Assembly (NCBI GenBank): GCA_037974965.1
Contig: JBBPFI010000012.1
Span: forward strand, 744,001-808,000
Reading direction: 5' to 3'
DNA length: 64,000 nucleotides
Source of the DNA: Dacryopinax spathularia
Taxonomy: Eukaryota > Basidiomycota > Dacrymycetes > Dacrymycetales > Dacrymycetaceae
A program made the translations under genes and the position numbers. Below are positions 55,322-64,000 of this stretch, in pieces; the first letter of the stretch is position 1; each line of letters starts with the position of its first letter. The notes below the pieces were generated by a model. It saw nothing but the letters and a program-made list of their open reading frames with translations. It did no database searches and had not been told where the DNA came from.

Positions 55322-55778
55322 GATACGCAGAGGGCGTGCGCGCTGAGGACGGCTGGTGTAGTTAGAGGTAATTAAGAGTCTTTCGTACAAAACCAGATGC
55401 ATTTTTCGCCCGAGTTGCACAAACGGGTTTCCTTCTGAACCACATGCAACTGCTGTAGTTGCCATGTGTGGCCCGGCCTTCTCCCGAATTGGGAGAAGTA
55501 CACTAGTACTGTACGCTGAAAGGTGCCGTTCGGAAGACATAAGTCAAGTGGCTGTGCTGACGGAGATACGGTGCTAGTTCTGGTGACGTCCGTAACGAGC
55601 CACCGTTCGTACTTACCCGCGCTTGACGCTCGAAGTCAGCTTCTCAAGGCGACTACTCCTGCACAGGGCTGCGTTTCTCGAGTTCGTTACCTGCGCCGGA
55701 ACGTCCAAATCCATCTTGCCATCGTCGCTCTCGAACGTCGACAAGCCTGGTCCTACCTGATGCAACTATATCTTGCGC
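55322..55778. promoter_or_regulatory. Divergent upstream region of secreted protein and 5-phosphatase
   Basis: A 457-bp interval between the start codons of two divergent genes. I see no recognisable gene or strong defined element in it. Confidence 0.4.
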
Positions 55779-58700
55779 ATGGGGCTCTCTAGTGGTCGCG
55801 AGCCGTCTACCACTACCTCGCGTCGCCCTCCGTTGTCGACCAGAGAAACAGAAAAGTCACTGCGCACCCCTCAGCCTGGCATAATTGCACCTGGTCCGCC
55901 TACCTGCACTCGTCTCCGTGGCGTGTTACTGATGATAACGTACGCAGGACAAAGTAATGTATTTGCTAGATTGCAAGCGCTCTTCCCGCACGGCGAAGAG
56001 AACGGAGGCTCTGGCAGGGCCATAGTACCGGACAGGCCTGCTTTCCAGCTGCCGACACACCCACCTTTATCTCCCAACAGAGCCACTCAGAATGGCTGTC
56101 CTCACCCCGACGAGGCACCGTTTCTGAAGATTAAGATAATTACGTACGCGATGCACTGCGAATTCATGGAGGAAGCTGACTTATGTCAGCAGATGGAACA
56201 TGCACGAAAGTTTACCGCACGTAAGAAAGGCTTCAGGCGGTCATCGCTCTTGGCTAAATCACTCTAGGGCGACCTCCGATCCTTGCTGGGGTCGATTCCC
56301 CCACATGTGCCTATCGAAGTGAAAAATGGTGTTGTTCCGCCGCTGCCGAAGGAAGACAGCCATCCTTTTCACGTAGTGATCGTGTGCGCTCCCAGTATTT
56401 TGGCTTTCTTCCTTAGGCCTGACTATTGTTACAGTGCAGGGCAGGAATGCCCAACTCACTCAGGGATACCCTTGGGATTGGGTGCCGCTTTCAGAGACCG
56501 GCACAAAGACAAAGAAGCACAACCCGAACGAGAGGCTTCCAAAACAGAGAGGGAGAAAGAAAAGGAGCGGCAGCGCCATATCCGCAGGTCTAGGGGTGAA
56601 ATCGCTGCAGTCACTATGTCGAGTTGGTCTGCTATCCTTGAAGACTGGCTGCAAAACGGTGTAGGGTCAATGGCCGATGTGCAACCGGTTCTTCGAGAAC
56701 GATTGGCTATTGTGGCCAACCGTTCCAGTACCGGAGGTGCAGCAATGGAAATCAGCGCTTCCGCACCACCCTCTTTGGGCTCGGGTCTAGAGGGTCGCTC
56801 TCATGAAGTCAGCCCTTTGGGCCCATACCTTGGCTGGAACATTCCGGACCAAGGTGGAATCGTGACCTTGAGCGCAGAGCAAGCTCGAATGCGAGCTGGT
56901 GTCGAAGGCCCCTATGTTCTTCTTTGCAAGGAACGGCTAATGGGTATATATATTGCTGTCTTCGTCCAGAGGGATTGTCGCACCCTCATACAAGGTGAAT
57001 ACGCTCCTCGCTGATCGGATATGCCTTTCTGAGACAACCTTCAGGGTATTCTACTGGAACTGTTACGGCTGGCCTCATGGGGGGCCGCGTTGGTAATAAG
57101 GGAGGGGTAGGGGTTAGCATGAATTTTGCGGGTAATAGGCTGTTATTCATCAATGCCCATCTCGCCGCGCACGAAGGAAAAGTTGCCTTACGTCTTGCTA
57201 ACCTCCACAAGATCAAAGTATGTAATTCATTGACCTTTCCTGTTGATCTACCCCAAGTTGCTCAACGTCAATGCAGAGTGAACTGGAAGTAGACGCCTTT
57301 CTCCCACCTACCGATCCTCGCCTAGCCGCAGAGGGTAACGCAATATTCGCTGTGGCTGTTTCTTCGCTGATAAATGTCAGACGTGACAGACCGTTTCGAC
57401 GTCACATTCATTTTTGGCGATCTCAACTTTAGACTGGACTTGACGCGGCTTCATGCTGACTGGCTCATATCCCGGAAAGGTGTGTTTCGTCTTGTGCGAT
57501 CGAAGCCCTTGCCGATTATCCTGTGTAGAGTATGCTCAGGCGCTAGAATTCGACCAACTGCACAAGCTCATCATGGAAGGGAAGGTCGACTTCCAAGAAG
57601 AACCCCCGCATTTTCCTCCCACGTACAAGTACGATGTTCGGAAGAGGTCTGTGAGAGACTCTATGGTCCGCCGACCTGGCCATAAACGGCGCGCGACCAC
57701 GGACACTATAGAGCGTGTGGACGAGGCACATGAACCAGTGGTTGCAAACGATCGGGACGAGGTCGAGGAAGACGAGCATGAAACGCACGATTTTGAGTCC
57801 AGCTCATTCGTTTCCACTGGGTCGGCTTGGACCACCACCGGCTCAACCGTGTGGACCACAGACGCCGATGACGACGACGACGACAATGACAACGACGACG
57901 ATAACGTCGTGGCAGCCTCCTTGGCAGCAGCTGCTCAGGCTGCTCACAAATTATTGACCTTACCTGCTGCTCAAAAGGCCAAAACGAAGTTCATGGACTT
58001 CCTCGGACGGCCGGAAAGTCCGGCGGGTTCCAGTCGACCCGCATCAATTACACCAGAAACGCTACCAACTCCACCTATCGAGATTACGAAGTCTGTGCCG
58101 CCTGCATCTTATGCCAAGCCTGCCATGTCCCGTTCTACGTCCACGAAGACTCATCTTTCTCGCGCGGCTGTGGACGATGATGAACCTCCTACGACATATG
58201 ATTCATCCAGTAAGCAGCGCGTTCCCAGCTGGTGTGACCGAATCCTCTGGAAAACCACCATACCTCCGGAGTCCAGTCCCACGCCTCAATCCGAAGAGAG
58301 CGCAAAAGGGAGTTCCCGGAAGGGATACTTCGCCACCACCTGGCCTGCCTCTCTCCGGCGGGGAGCAAATGCGGGTGGATCTCGCCGAGATTCGACTTCC
58401 TCCACAACGGCAGAAAACCATGGACCTGACTCGCCAGGACCGGGCGACTCCATGCCTGCCGCCTTTGTCTCTCATTCCTGGACCCCACGCGCCGCTGAGA
58501 CGGCTTCGGAAGGACAACGTACGGTTTACCCAAATATCGCCGACAACGCTTCGGACAGCAGGCCCGGTCTTCGCAAATCTACTACCTTCGATCCTGATGA
58601 TAATCCTCTCGCTCCTTGGTATGCGAAGTTCAGGCGATCCCAATCGAGAGGGAGTTCCACGCCTTCCAGTCCGTCTTTGCTTCGGACGAGCGAATCACCC

Positions 58701-59000
58701 CCTCGGCTGCCCCCGGTACTGGTGGATTCGTCGTCCCTCATGCCAACGCCACAAGCAGACGAGGCCAAAACATTTACAACTGGAAGTAGCAATACCAAAT
58801 GGTGGCGGCATTTACCTGCTTTGTTGTCTCGTGCTTCGGTACATGAGCCCGCGTGGACGACCGCGAATCGCCGAGAGCACCATCGCAAGGGTGATGTCGT
58901 TGTACTATCCTATAGGACGCTTGACGACGCGCAGATGCGTGCCTTAGACGCTCGCAGCGATCACCGACCTGTGATTGGTGCATACGCTGTTTACGTATGA
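55779..59000 (+). CDS. Inositol polyphosphate 5-phosphatase
   Basis: Mg-dependent phosphatase removing the 5-phosphate from phosphoinositides or inositol phosphates. Multi-exon, from ATG 55779 to the TGA at 59000. The IPPc core is spread over the gene: ITRWNMHESLPHGDLRSLLG (joined across two introns near 56150-56268), VVIVC then AGQECP, LGPYLGWNIPDQGGIV, MGGRVGNKGGVGVSMNFAGN with LLFINAHLAAHEGK, FDVTFIFGDLNFRLDL, FPPTYKYDV, RVPSWCDRILWK and ARSDHRPVIGAYAVY. These contain the N-M-H, QE, N-K-G-G, N-x-H-L, G-D-x-N-x-R, W-C-D-R-I and S-D-H-R-P catalytic motifs. Two inserts of ~190-200 aa interrupt the last three motifs. Neither a Sac1 domain nor RhoGAP was seen. Confidence 0.9.
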
Positions 59001-59275
59001 TTTCTTACAAGAAAGCTGGATTCGGCTTGGCGTGGGCATCAATCAAGTTAGGTAGCCACAGCGACGAACTGGACGACTGCAACATGGGCCAACTTCACTA
59101 GGTGGGGATAACCATGATGATTTCTTATTCTCTTGTATCAAGTATTGTGGCCGAACTATGGTCACCATGAAGAAGTATTGTACAGCAGGGTAATGTTACA
59201 AGGACGGATTGATTAATTTCACCGCAGCAGGAAAATGGGCGGTGTGCCACTAGGCCTACCTGATCAAATTGGCAA
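59001..59275. terminator. Convergent 3' region
   Basis: A 275-bp gap between the stop codons of the 5-phosphatase (plus) and the OPT transporter (minus). AT-rich, with no open frame of note; expected to hold both 3' ends. Confidence 0.4.
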
Positions 59276-62095
59276 TCAGGACCACGAGCCTTGCGCAAGC
59301 CCGAAGTAACCACTCTCGGGTAATTCCCGATACGGTGTCCCCGCGAAGTCGATCGTGTTGATGAAGACTGTGCAAGAATTAGTATAACTTATCACAGCGT
59401 CAGATGAAGGAAAGATACCAGTATTGCCCCACCATAAAGCAATCGTATTTTGCCCTATTGTCCCGTGCGCAGGGAAAGAAAGCCTGCAGTTGGGTGAGCT
59501 GGGCGATGCCAGGAGTACAGGTGACATGGTTACGTACGTGAAGAAGATGACAAGTGCGGAGATTGCCAGCCCAGAGTCCAATGCGGCCGACAGGATGTAA
59601 TTGTAGCGAGACCACCATGTGAAATGATGTCTCCTCATAAAAAATTGGAAGAAAGTCCCGACCATGAACCAAGCAGCGTAGTTGATTGGTGTCGCTGGGG
59701 GCATGTATCCGGGACCAGTGAAGAACACGGGAATATTGACGTACTGGTCGAAGAATTAGAGCGACAGCTGGGTTTCCGTGGCCTGACATACCTTGAACCA
59801 CGATTGAGGATACTTTTTGGCCAACAGCCAGAACGGGACGGGTAGGACGGCGCCAATGATGAAGAAGTAGACAAGAGGGTAATAGACAGCTCCTTTGGAG
59901 AAGATCCGCTTCGGACCTATACCACCCCAAATCAAGGATGCGGTGCCAAATACTCGGGAGTTCGGGCATGTGAAGTGATCTGTGGAATAAGTAAATTGAT
60001 ATGCGCCGAAGCATGTGAGGCCAATTACCTTTTTGCTCAGGTGTGCAGATCCCTTCGATATTTCCAAGCATCCAGTCTTGGACGCCGACCACGATGAAGC
60101 AGGCAAGCAGACCGGCCACGACTTGGGCTGTAAACATCAGACGTGGGGGTATTTTCATGTAGCTGGTGCAAACATCAGTAATCGAAGCGTCGAACAAGTA
60201 CTCTGGCGACGTACTGTCCCAACTTCAGATCGGAAACGAACGCTAACGCTTGTGACATGGTGATGTAGCCGTACGTCTTGAAGATCATCATGGCAACCGG
60301 CCTGCCCGGTACCGCATATCCGACAATCAATTCCGTGATGACGTTGAGCCCGACTTGCTGATTCGTTATCGCCTGGATCATGCCCACTGGAATGAGGTAG
60401 ACCAGCGCAATGCCGAGAGCGACAAAGAATGCCCAGACGGGAAGCTTGGTGTCGTAGATTTCGATGCAGACAATACCGCACACAAGGCTGAAGACGCCGA
60501 GGGCTGCGTACCACCACTGCGGTACTTCCTGGTATGAGCACATCAGGCGCGAGTGTACGTCGGTCTCGTCCTTTAGAGATGCGCGGAATTGGCGAATAAT
60601 GTCGTGTCTGTACCACAGGAAAGTGTGGACGATGGTACTGGTGAGAGCGGCAAACGACAATCCGTACGCTAGCGTGAAAGAAGTAGATAAGTAGATAGGG
60701 GAGTACGCTTGGTAAAGGTCCTCTTGAAAGACACCGTCAATGATTATTCTTGTTGGATCGTATTCCGCGCCGGTGTTGTCCCAGGAGCTCCCGCTGACCA
60801 TAGGCAGATATTGAGCGAAAAATGCGTTCTTGAAGTACATGATCGGGCAGATAAACCAGTAGACTATGACGACAGCGGCAAAGACGTTGGCTTCGGCCCA
60901 CCAAGGCGAGACGAGGGGAGACCCAGTGTAGGTTATTTGAGCCCAGTCGAAGGTGATCAAGCTCATGCCCAAGCCGCTGTTGAATCCAAACAGAGCATTG
61001 ACAATGAAGTTATTCGGGGCAATCCAGCAGATCCAGTTGAAATAGGACAGGGCGGCAAAGATGTAACCGGGGAAGAAGTACCACAGAAACGAGCAGAGGA
61101 AAGCCAAGAGGAAGAACTTCTCGCGAGAGATCCGGCCTTTGTCATCGTGCCCGTAGGTGGAATGGAGCGTATTGAACAAGGCCGTATTCACCAGAGTGGA
61201 AGGGAAGATCATCGATGATGGCCACACCAACCAGCGCCGACAGATTCCGGCGAAAGAAAATCCAATCATCTGGGTTGAAAGGACCAGGAGCACTGCAGTC
61301 CCTGTTAGAGATTCTACCGCGTGACACCGAATGGACTTACATTGATATCCCACCGGCAAAGTTTGGTTGTAGAATACCGTCTGTGTTATCAAAATGTCTG
61401 TGGCATAAGCACCGCCATAGACGACATTTGCCATCACTGGCTGCTCGTAAGCACAGCGCGCTATAACTGGACACTCGGAGATCATACCCGTGATAACTGT
61501 GTGTTCCTTGATATTAAACGGCCCGGGATTCAACGACCAAACAAGACCGAAGGTGTTGAACTTCTTGGTGGGAAGCACACGCTCCAGAAATTTACCGCAA
61601 GGCAAAGCCACAAGTTGCGCCACGAGTGCGGTAATGGTCACCGACGGTACTGGAGCGAATCAGTACGGGCCGTACGAAACACAAGCAGTTTGACGCACTC
61701 CGTAGAGAAAAGAATTGGTTCAGGCCGGAGATGACAATGGTGAACAACAGCCCCAAGAACCACATGCGGAAGGTGTTGACAGGCATTGTCGGGTCATCGG
61801 TGTTGGATACCGCTGCGCGAACCTCTGGATACGGCGAATCGTCCTCAATGTCGTTCTCCAACTCGACTGCAATTCGATCTTCCTCGTACGCGAAGTCGCT
61901 CATCTTCTCATTCGAGTTCTGTACTCGGCGGAGGTGGATGTGCTCGTCGACATAGTAATTAGGGTCGTTGAGATGATGTTGTGCAACATCTTCTCGCAGT
62001 TGAGGGAGTCCCTTCGCAGGGACACCGCTCCCATGGCCATCCAAGTCGGGCGAGTAGTCGAGGATGTCCAGCTGGTAGGTGTTGTTGCTCATCAT
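59276..62095 (-). CDS. OPT-family oligopeptide transporter
   Basis: Proton-coupled plasma-membrane importer of small peptides (or glutathione). Multi-exon, beginning MMSNNTYQLDILDYSPDLDG at 62095 and ending SGYFGLAQGSWS at 59276. An acidic cytosolic N-terminus precedes TM1 (MWFLGLLFTIVISGLNQFFS). The family motifs are SVTITALVAQLVALPCGKFL, LNPGPFNIKEHTVITGM (the NPGPFNIKEH signature), RRWLVWPSSMIFPSTLVNTA, WYFFPGYIFAALSYFNWICW, GLGMSLITFDWAQI, PGRPVAMMIFKTYGYITMSQ and PPATPINYAAWFMVGTFFQF. The first intron follows FFSLR (donor GTGCGT). Roughly 14 membrane segments are expected. Substrate preference cannot be read from sequence. The first two codons are both ATG. Confidence 0.93.
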
Positions 62096-63199
62096 TATGG
62101 TCGCCGGCCCGTGGGTGAGACGGGGAGGGGGGTTACAACGGAGGGAGGGAGGATGTGAAGGGGGAGGGGAAGGAACCCGGGAGAACCAGCGGGAGGAGGT
62201 GGCCGGGATGTGAAAAGAGGAGGGCGCGAGGGAGGAAGGTTATATGTGCCGAGGGGAAAAGGGGGAGCGAAGGGGTGGCGAAGGGGTTGAAAGCTCAGGG
62301 CGTGTGTGCGTGCCTGTGATTTGTTGGCCGCTTCTTTCTGAGCTTGAGAAGCTGATCATGAATGTGAGTGAGGACGATGGATGAATGGGCACGACCGGCG
62401 ATCCTCACTCCTTTTCCTGCCGTATCTCTCTGCCGATGCGCTCTCCCTTACTCCCACTCTCGACAACACTCTCAGGATATTGCGCGAGGAAAGCAGAAGA
62501 GGGCGGCAAGCGTCCGTAATTGTGAGACGAGTGGACAACGCTTCCTATCGCGCCTTGCCTCCTTCGCTGGACACTCCCTCTTCTCCCTTTTTGAGCGCGA
62601 TTCTATTCTCTGATGGATTCCTTCCTGCCACTCCCTCTTTGCTCTCGCTTCGTCTCCCCCCTTCGGCACTGGCGGTTTTATCGGCATGGCATGTTGTCGT
62701 CATGCCATTCATTATTCCGAGTGCCAGTGTCCGCCACCCACGAAACTCGTCGGAGAGTAGCCAAATGTTGAAGCATAAACGGCAGTTGAATGTGCCATTA
62801 ATCGTAGGCGTTCATGGACCGTTCCCCTGACGCGGTCCATCAAACTCAAAATCGCCCGCTTCCTTCGCATCGGCGGAGGCAGTTGTCTTCTCCACAATTC
62901 AACCCCGATCCCCGTTTTCATGCGTGCAATCATCGGGCATCTTCCTACCAAAAGGGACACCGCCACCGATCGACAACCTTGGCGGCCTGCTTATGAGCGG
63001 GAGATGGCCCACTCTCCTCCTTCTTCAAGCCCGTTCGCTCAGCGATATTACTCCGTCATGCCTATCTGACCAGCGGACTATACCCGCCACGAGCTCACTT
63101 ATTGCACACTTGGGTGCGGGGCTTGATTTTCTGCAACATGGCTGGCTGATGAACGGCTGAATGGCCGATGGGCAGTAAGCTCTAATTGGTCTTCGGTCC
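62096..63199. promoter_or_regulatory. Upstream region of the OPT transporter
   Basis: About 1.1 kb. Directly upstream of the ATG (62110-62290) is a long purine-rich run on the plus strand, so pyrimidine-rich in transporter sense, which fits a fungal core promoter or leader. The rest has only short open frames with no recognisable content. Confidence 0.45.
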
Positions 63200-63613
63200 C
63201 TACCCACATGCCTCCGCTATTCTGACTTCACTCATCATGACCCACCAAACGTACTGAAGGGCCTGCCAATTTCGTCTCGGGGTGCCGACCACAGGACGAC
63301 GCATTCCTTTCCTGCTTTGTGAATGAAGGATCCCTGCTCCCCTAAAATGGGGGTGAGCGTGGTGTCCAGTCCGTAACGATAAACCAATGGAATCATTGGT
63401 GTCCATATTGATGCGCCGCGCTACAAACGGGCTTCCTCTGAGATCCAATTCTGACCATGTTAGCTGCGTGTCCGGACGACCGAGGGTCTCTGGAAAGTAT
63501 CTTTGGACCTCCCCACCCCGGCCTTTGGTACTGCTGAGGGCGCGTGGGTGCTCACCGCTGATTGGAGAGGTGATACCCATTTCGGGCCCGCAGAACTGGT
63601 ACCCGGCTTGCAC
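63200..63613 (-). CDS. Anonymous open reading frame near right edge
   Basis: A minus-strand frame of 137 codons with some natural-looking stretches (SELDLRGSPFVARRINMDTN) but no family I recognise. It overlaps a plus-strand open frame that runs off the window. Only one of the two, or neither, is likely to be real; it may be an exon of a larger gene. Confidence 0.2.
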   Translation of the reverse strand: MQAGYQFCGPEMGITSPISGEHPRALSSTKGRGGEVQRYFPETLGRPDTQLTWSELDLRGSPFVARRINMDTNDSIGLSLRTGHHAHPHFRGAGILHSQSRKGMRRPVVGTPRRNWQALQYVWWVMMSEVRIAEACG

Positions 63614-64000
63614 AACGCGCCTTATTGCATTGCCAAATATAAACCGCCTACCTCAGGGGGATCAACAGATCCGTTCGCTGGCGTTCTCACCAACCCGTAG
63701 TTACGCCCGGCAGATCTGCGCATCATCCGCAGTCCCGACTATCTTCATTCTCGCCAATGCCCTCCCACATGGCCAGCTCGGGGTCTTGAAGACGACTACC
63801 TCCACGTTGGGCTGCTTGACACTTCGAGCTGTGTTCAATCCTTCAGTCCAAACCGCAACTGAAAACCGCCTCGGGTGCTTAAAGCACATTGCTCGGCGAG
63901 AAGCGAACTTCGCAAGGTTTCATCATAAGGCTGCCGGGTCACTTGGCACTGCCATGTGCTTCTGTAGTGATGGTTATCGTCATCGATACCGGGCCTCTGC
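63411..64000 (+). CDS. Open frame running off right edge, unknown
   Basis: From an ATG at 63411 the plus strand is open for 196 codons to the window end, with no stop. The translation (starts MRRATNGLPLRSNSDHVSCV) is basic and has no recognisable motif or repeat. The length is longer than usual for chance, but the opposite strand is also open over part of it, so base composition may explain it. Confidence 0.2.
   Translation, partial: MRRATNGLPLRSNSDHVSCVSGRPRVSGKYLWTSPPRPLVLLRARGCSPLIGEVIPISGPQNWYPACTTRLIALPNINRLPQGDQQIRSLAFSPTRSYARQICASSAVPTIFILANALPHGQLGVLKTTTSTLGCLTLRAVFNPSVQTATENRLGCLKHIARREANFARFHHKAAGSLGTAMCFCSDGYRHRYRAS

Noticed and set aside
56283-56305. T-arm-like hairpin (TGGGG TCGATTC CCCCA)
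   Set aside because: It lies inside the conserved coding frame of the 5-phosphatase (LLGSIPP) and no other tRNA arms are present.

Overview
The window is nuclear DNA from a filamentous or dimorphic fungus, most likely a basidiomycete (Agaricomycotina-like). The evidence is one gene per roughly 2.7 kb, nearly every gene split by introns of about 42-60 nt, and fungal gene families with basidiomycete-type architecture: a HapX iron regulator with cysteine-rich clusters, PalI/Rim9, Rac1, a long TEX10-type Ipi1 and MDM12. No bacterial, organellar or rRNA/tRNA segment was recognised.

Layout. 0-3.5 kb: an unknown partial gene at the left edge, then ribosomal protein eS28 (minus) divergent from splicing factor ESS2 (plus). 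3.8-9.9 kb: a coiled-coil protein and a pentatricopeptide-repeat (PPR) protein, both plus. 10.1-11.8 kb: HapX (minus), with a 2.1-kb gene-poor stretch upstream. 13.9-19.6 kb: eIF3b (minus) and the rRNA methyltransferase SPB1 (plus), divergent. 20.4-25.2 kb: an SLS1-like mitochondrial gene (minus) and ELP4 (plus), with a MITE-like element between them. 25.4-28.9 kb: a C2H2 factor (minus) and LYS1 (plus). 29.1-31.6 kb: RAC1 (minus) and MDM12 (plus). 32.0-35.0 kb: elongation factor 2. 35.4-37.2 kb: PalI/Rim9 (minus). 37.6-43.3 kb: INO80 (minus). 43.3-44.8 kb: intergenic, with a second MITE-like inverted-repeat pair. 44.8-47.5 kb: IPI1/TEX10. 47.5-49.5 kb: gene-poor. 49.5-54.5 kb: DCAF11/LEC14B WD-repeat protein and aspartyl-tRNA synthetase. 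54.6-55.3 kb: a small secreted protein (minus). 55.8-59.0 kb: inositol polyphosphate 5-phosphatase. 59.3-62.1 kb: OPT-family peptide transporter (minus). 62.1-64 kb: upstream DNA and unassigned open frames running off the right edge.

The genes are housekeeping and regulatory functions rather than a pathway cluster. Translation and ribosome biogenesis are well represented (eS28, eIF3b, SPB1, EF2, IPI1, DPS1, and ELP4 for tRNA modification). Several sit in divergent pairs with short shared upstream regions. I did not find a convincing new multi-gene system. The most interesting signals are three introns that the reading frame forces to be GC-AG, two MITE-like inverted-repeat elements in promoter gaps, an inositol phosphatase whose catalytic domain is split by two long low-complexity inserts, and a Rac GTPase with an unusual CAAX box. 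Exon coordinates were worked out by hand from reading frame, GT/AG (or GC/AG) signals and family conservation; they are predictions.
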